NCBI GenBank assembly: GCA_013399695.1
Contig: VXAU01003747.1
Coordinates: 62,001-126,000 of the forward strand
Source of the DNA: Formicarius rufipectus
Lineage: Eukaryota; Chordata; Aves; Passeriformes; Formicariidae
Direction: 5' to 3'
Length of the DNA stretch: 64,000 nt
Below are positions 61,346-64,000 of the stretch, in pieces. Positions within the stretch are counted from its first letter, which is position 1; every line of letters begins with the position of its first letter. The notes beneath the pieces are model-generated. The model made no database searches and was not told the DNA's origin. It saw only the letters and a program-made list of their open reading frames with translations. Made by a program: the position numbers and the translations under genes.

Positions 61346-64000
61346 CCAGTTTGCTCTAGTGCTCAGCCCCCAGAACTTGCCATGGACACTGGTGCTGTCA
61401 CGATCATTGCTTGTCTTGATGACTGACATAAATAAATTGCAAGAACTTGTTTCAGGATGAACTCATACAAAAATGGTATTTCAACATCTTGTTGAAAAAA
61501 TTCTCAAGGGATGGGAAATAGAAGAAAAACAGCATTTCCACCTAAATTCAATGACATGATGATTTATTATTTAATTTACTAAGTGAAGACCTGAATATCA
61601 GAATACTTTTAGAGACGAGGTTCATAGTTATTAGATCTCTACTTTCTGGCAGCAGACATATTATTTGAAAAATTTTAAGGAACGAATTGAAGACAAGATT
61701 TTTTTATGGAGAGCTGGGGAAAGTCCTAACAAGTTTTATTAACTTGGCATACTGAGTACTCTCACAGACTTACAACATGCCAGAAAACATATAATGATTT
61801 TCACTCATTTGCTTGCATTTGCAATGATTTGGCTGAATTTTCCTGTAAAAATAGTTTTCAACCTCCAGCTTGCTCCAAGCTCATTCCTAGATGAAAATTC
61901 ACAAGTTTGTTCATTTCTCTACCCTTGCCTGTTCACTTTACTGGGTCATCCGCAACAGACCATATGCATCAAAAGCAGAAGACAGAGTGAGAAGCCAGAA
62001 GCTCTTTGCTTTCCAAGACACCTGTACACTAGTGCTTGCATTGTCAGTTGCCTGTTGCATCATGTTGGTCCACTCACTGCTCCAGTTCTGCCATTCTGTG
62101 AGCTACCTGGCTGAGGACCTGTTGCTTACAGTGCACTTACATGATCAATAGTGTAACAGGGCCTTGATATTGATTCGAGCTGCCAGCTACTACACTCAAG
62201 TACATCTTAACAGCAATAATCAGAACAAATAAGAAATCCTACAATGGGGTTTACAGTGCAGGGAAGGCTTTCTCTGTATTATGCACTGTGTCAGCATCAG
62301 TGCAGTAACCAACAGCACTTAGACGTGCAGAAGGAACACATTCATTAACCAGATCCCACTTGATGCTGTTGTTCTTTTTACTGTAATCACAACCTAATGA
62401 TACTGAGTATTTTAGAACATGTTACTGGGAAGAACAACCAATCAACAAATAATGCAACTGTTCTGACTCTCAGTGGAAAACTGCTCCTGTGTCACAACAG
62501 AACTGCAAGCACTAGTAATGCAATGGATTCAATTGCACCTCCTTGCTGCACTAGTACTGCAGAGTGCTCCTTCTGTGGGTGGTGGGTAATTTCTTATTGA
62601 ACCTTACAGCAATCTGCAGATTTCCCACAGGTGCAGGCAGACACAGGCATTTTGCAAAAGGGAAAAAACCAAACAACTATGCTTGTGCTTAAAGATATGT
62701 TAAGGAAGTCAGACTTTTAGAGAGCTTGTGATGCATTAGCTTATTAGTAAATAATACATTTTTCTCTGCAAATCTTTTCCAAGGGAGAGAAAGCTGATGA
62801 ACCCATTGCTTAAGACATATAAACAACAAACCAACAACCTATATGGAGAAACATGCACTTATCTAACAGAACTAAGGAATGAAATAGACAGCTGGACCCC
62901 AGTTCAGTCATACAATTAAGCTTTATAGTATCAGCACTTATCTCCCACAATTTCCTCTTTGACTGGCATATTAAATGAAGTTGAAAATTGCTTCCTAAAA
63001 CCAATAAATAATCAAGACAGTGTTAGGGACAGAGTATTTCCTTTTGGTTCTAGCTAAACAACTCTCATTTTGCACAGTCAAGTTTTCTCAAGACTTCTGA
63101 TTCAATCTTTAGGACAATACATACAGAAGCATGACTGAGGAAGTGTATTAACCCATATTTACACTAAGGCCTTGATATAAAATTCTTAGCCACAATAATG
63201 CTGTTCCTGGCACGCATTAGGCACAGTGCAGACCAATGTGTCCTTGGGATATGGATCTCCGTCCTTAAATGGCTTGTACAAGCACTTGGAACTTCATATC
63301 CATTCCAGAGCTCAGTACTGGCTATCTACCCAGGCACTACAAATGAGTTTTCCAGAACAGATTAAATCCTGTTTTGAATAAAAAGGATCAGGGGAATTGG
63401 TGAAGCCAAACAAGCTGTTGTGCAGATGTAGGAACACACAAACCTCACCAACATGGTGTTAGTGCAGATGCCAGAGTCCCCCAGTGCACAGGGTTGGTAA
63501 GGATGGTGTATCCGCAGTGGCAAGCAGAATTTTCCAAGGTGATATGCCATCTCTTCCCAAACAGTAAGTTTAAAACAAATTTGGATGTGTCTATATGATC
63601 TCGGAGAAAAAAGCAGAAGTGGTATACTGAGACGCCAAGTAGCTTACTGGGCCTATGGTAGGTGCTCCAGAAAAATACAAGTCCCTCGGAAAGAAACCAC
63701 AAGTAGTTGTGCTGTTTCAGGGATAGTTTCCCAGCATCAGTAGCACCAAGCCTATGTGGTGTGGCAGAGATACTTATCAGCATGAACTAAAGAGCATGCA
63801 AATGCACTACAAAATGTTGCAGGCAGCTGAAGTAAGATTTTGAGAAGACTCATGACAGCCTTACAGTCAGACACCCTTTTCTTTGTTAATGTAGCAGTAT
63901 TCTTAGAAATGTTCATTTTATCGTGCTAAGTGCTCACTGCTTGCAAACACCCACCTGTCAGCTTTACCAGAGACAGTCCTTATTCAAATTTGTCCTTGTT
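61346..64000. other. Non-coding sequence to the window end
   Basis: No gene or RNA is recognised. The 106- and 86-codon plus-strand frames at 61,794-62,151 overlap in different frames, and the 112-codon minus-strand frame at 63,445-63,783 has no family features. Nothing repetitive was identified with confidence. Confidence 0.5.

Overview
The window looks like nuclear DNA from a bird. The main evidence is repeat content. There are several CR1 LINE pieces, including the CR1 3' tail that ends in repeated ATTCTRTG-like octamers. There are traces of old amniote MIR/L2-type repeats, A+C-rich simple tracts of a kind common in birds, and no mammalian Alu or L1. The sequence is AT-rich and poor in CpG almost throughout. 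Stop codons are dense in all frames, and no run of exons with splice sites, reading frame and recognisable protein could be assembled. It is most simply read as a gene desert or the inside of a very large intron. The species cannot be named from this sequence alone.

Layout. From 1 to about 35.2 kb the sequence is mostly unique non-coding DNA. It carries a CR1 tail (16.26 kb), a minus-strand MIR-type SINE (17.31-17.47 kb), A+C-rich tracts (5.4, 10.05 and 20.96 kb), a TA/CA microsatellite (9.3 kb), a perfect 11-bp hairpin (13.87 kb), and two weak exon-like segments (1.36 and 21.44 kb). At 35.2-36.25 kb lies a segment unlike its surroundings. It is GC-rich and CpG-containing, with a TATA-like tract followed by an ATTAAA signal and a T/G-rich stretch, and it fits a degenerate LTR-type insertion best. 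A TC/TA microsatellite and another CR1 tail follow at 37.2-37.4 kb. From 37.4 to 57.3 kb the sequence is again non-coding, with a C tract (38.98 kb), a T25 run (40.3 kb), a MIR/L2-type 3' end (42.84 kb), a G-quadruplex-capable G tract (46.88 kb) and a possible microexon (52.66 kb).

The richest part is 57.3-61.35 kb. A plus-strand CR1 fragment (about 57,275-58,398) carries decayed reverse transcriptase and the true 3' terminus. About 1.6 kb further on, in the opposite orientation, lies a rarer 5' CR1 fragment (about 59,985-61,345). It carries ORF1 with its esterase-like domain, 215 codons open. The catalytic GDS motif has become GNF, the expected His is Gln, and a stretch of about 27 codons is out of frame between two compensating indels. 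Both copies are dead.

No tRNA, rRNA, CRISPR, operon or functional protein-coding gene was found. I see no convincing new biological system. The items most worth checking are the LTR-like CpG-rich block, the 5' CR1 relic and the small exon-like segments.
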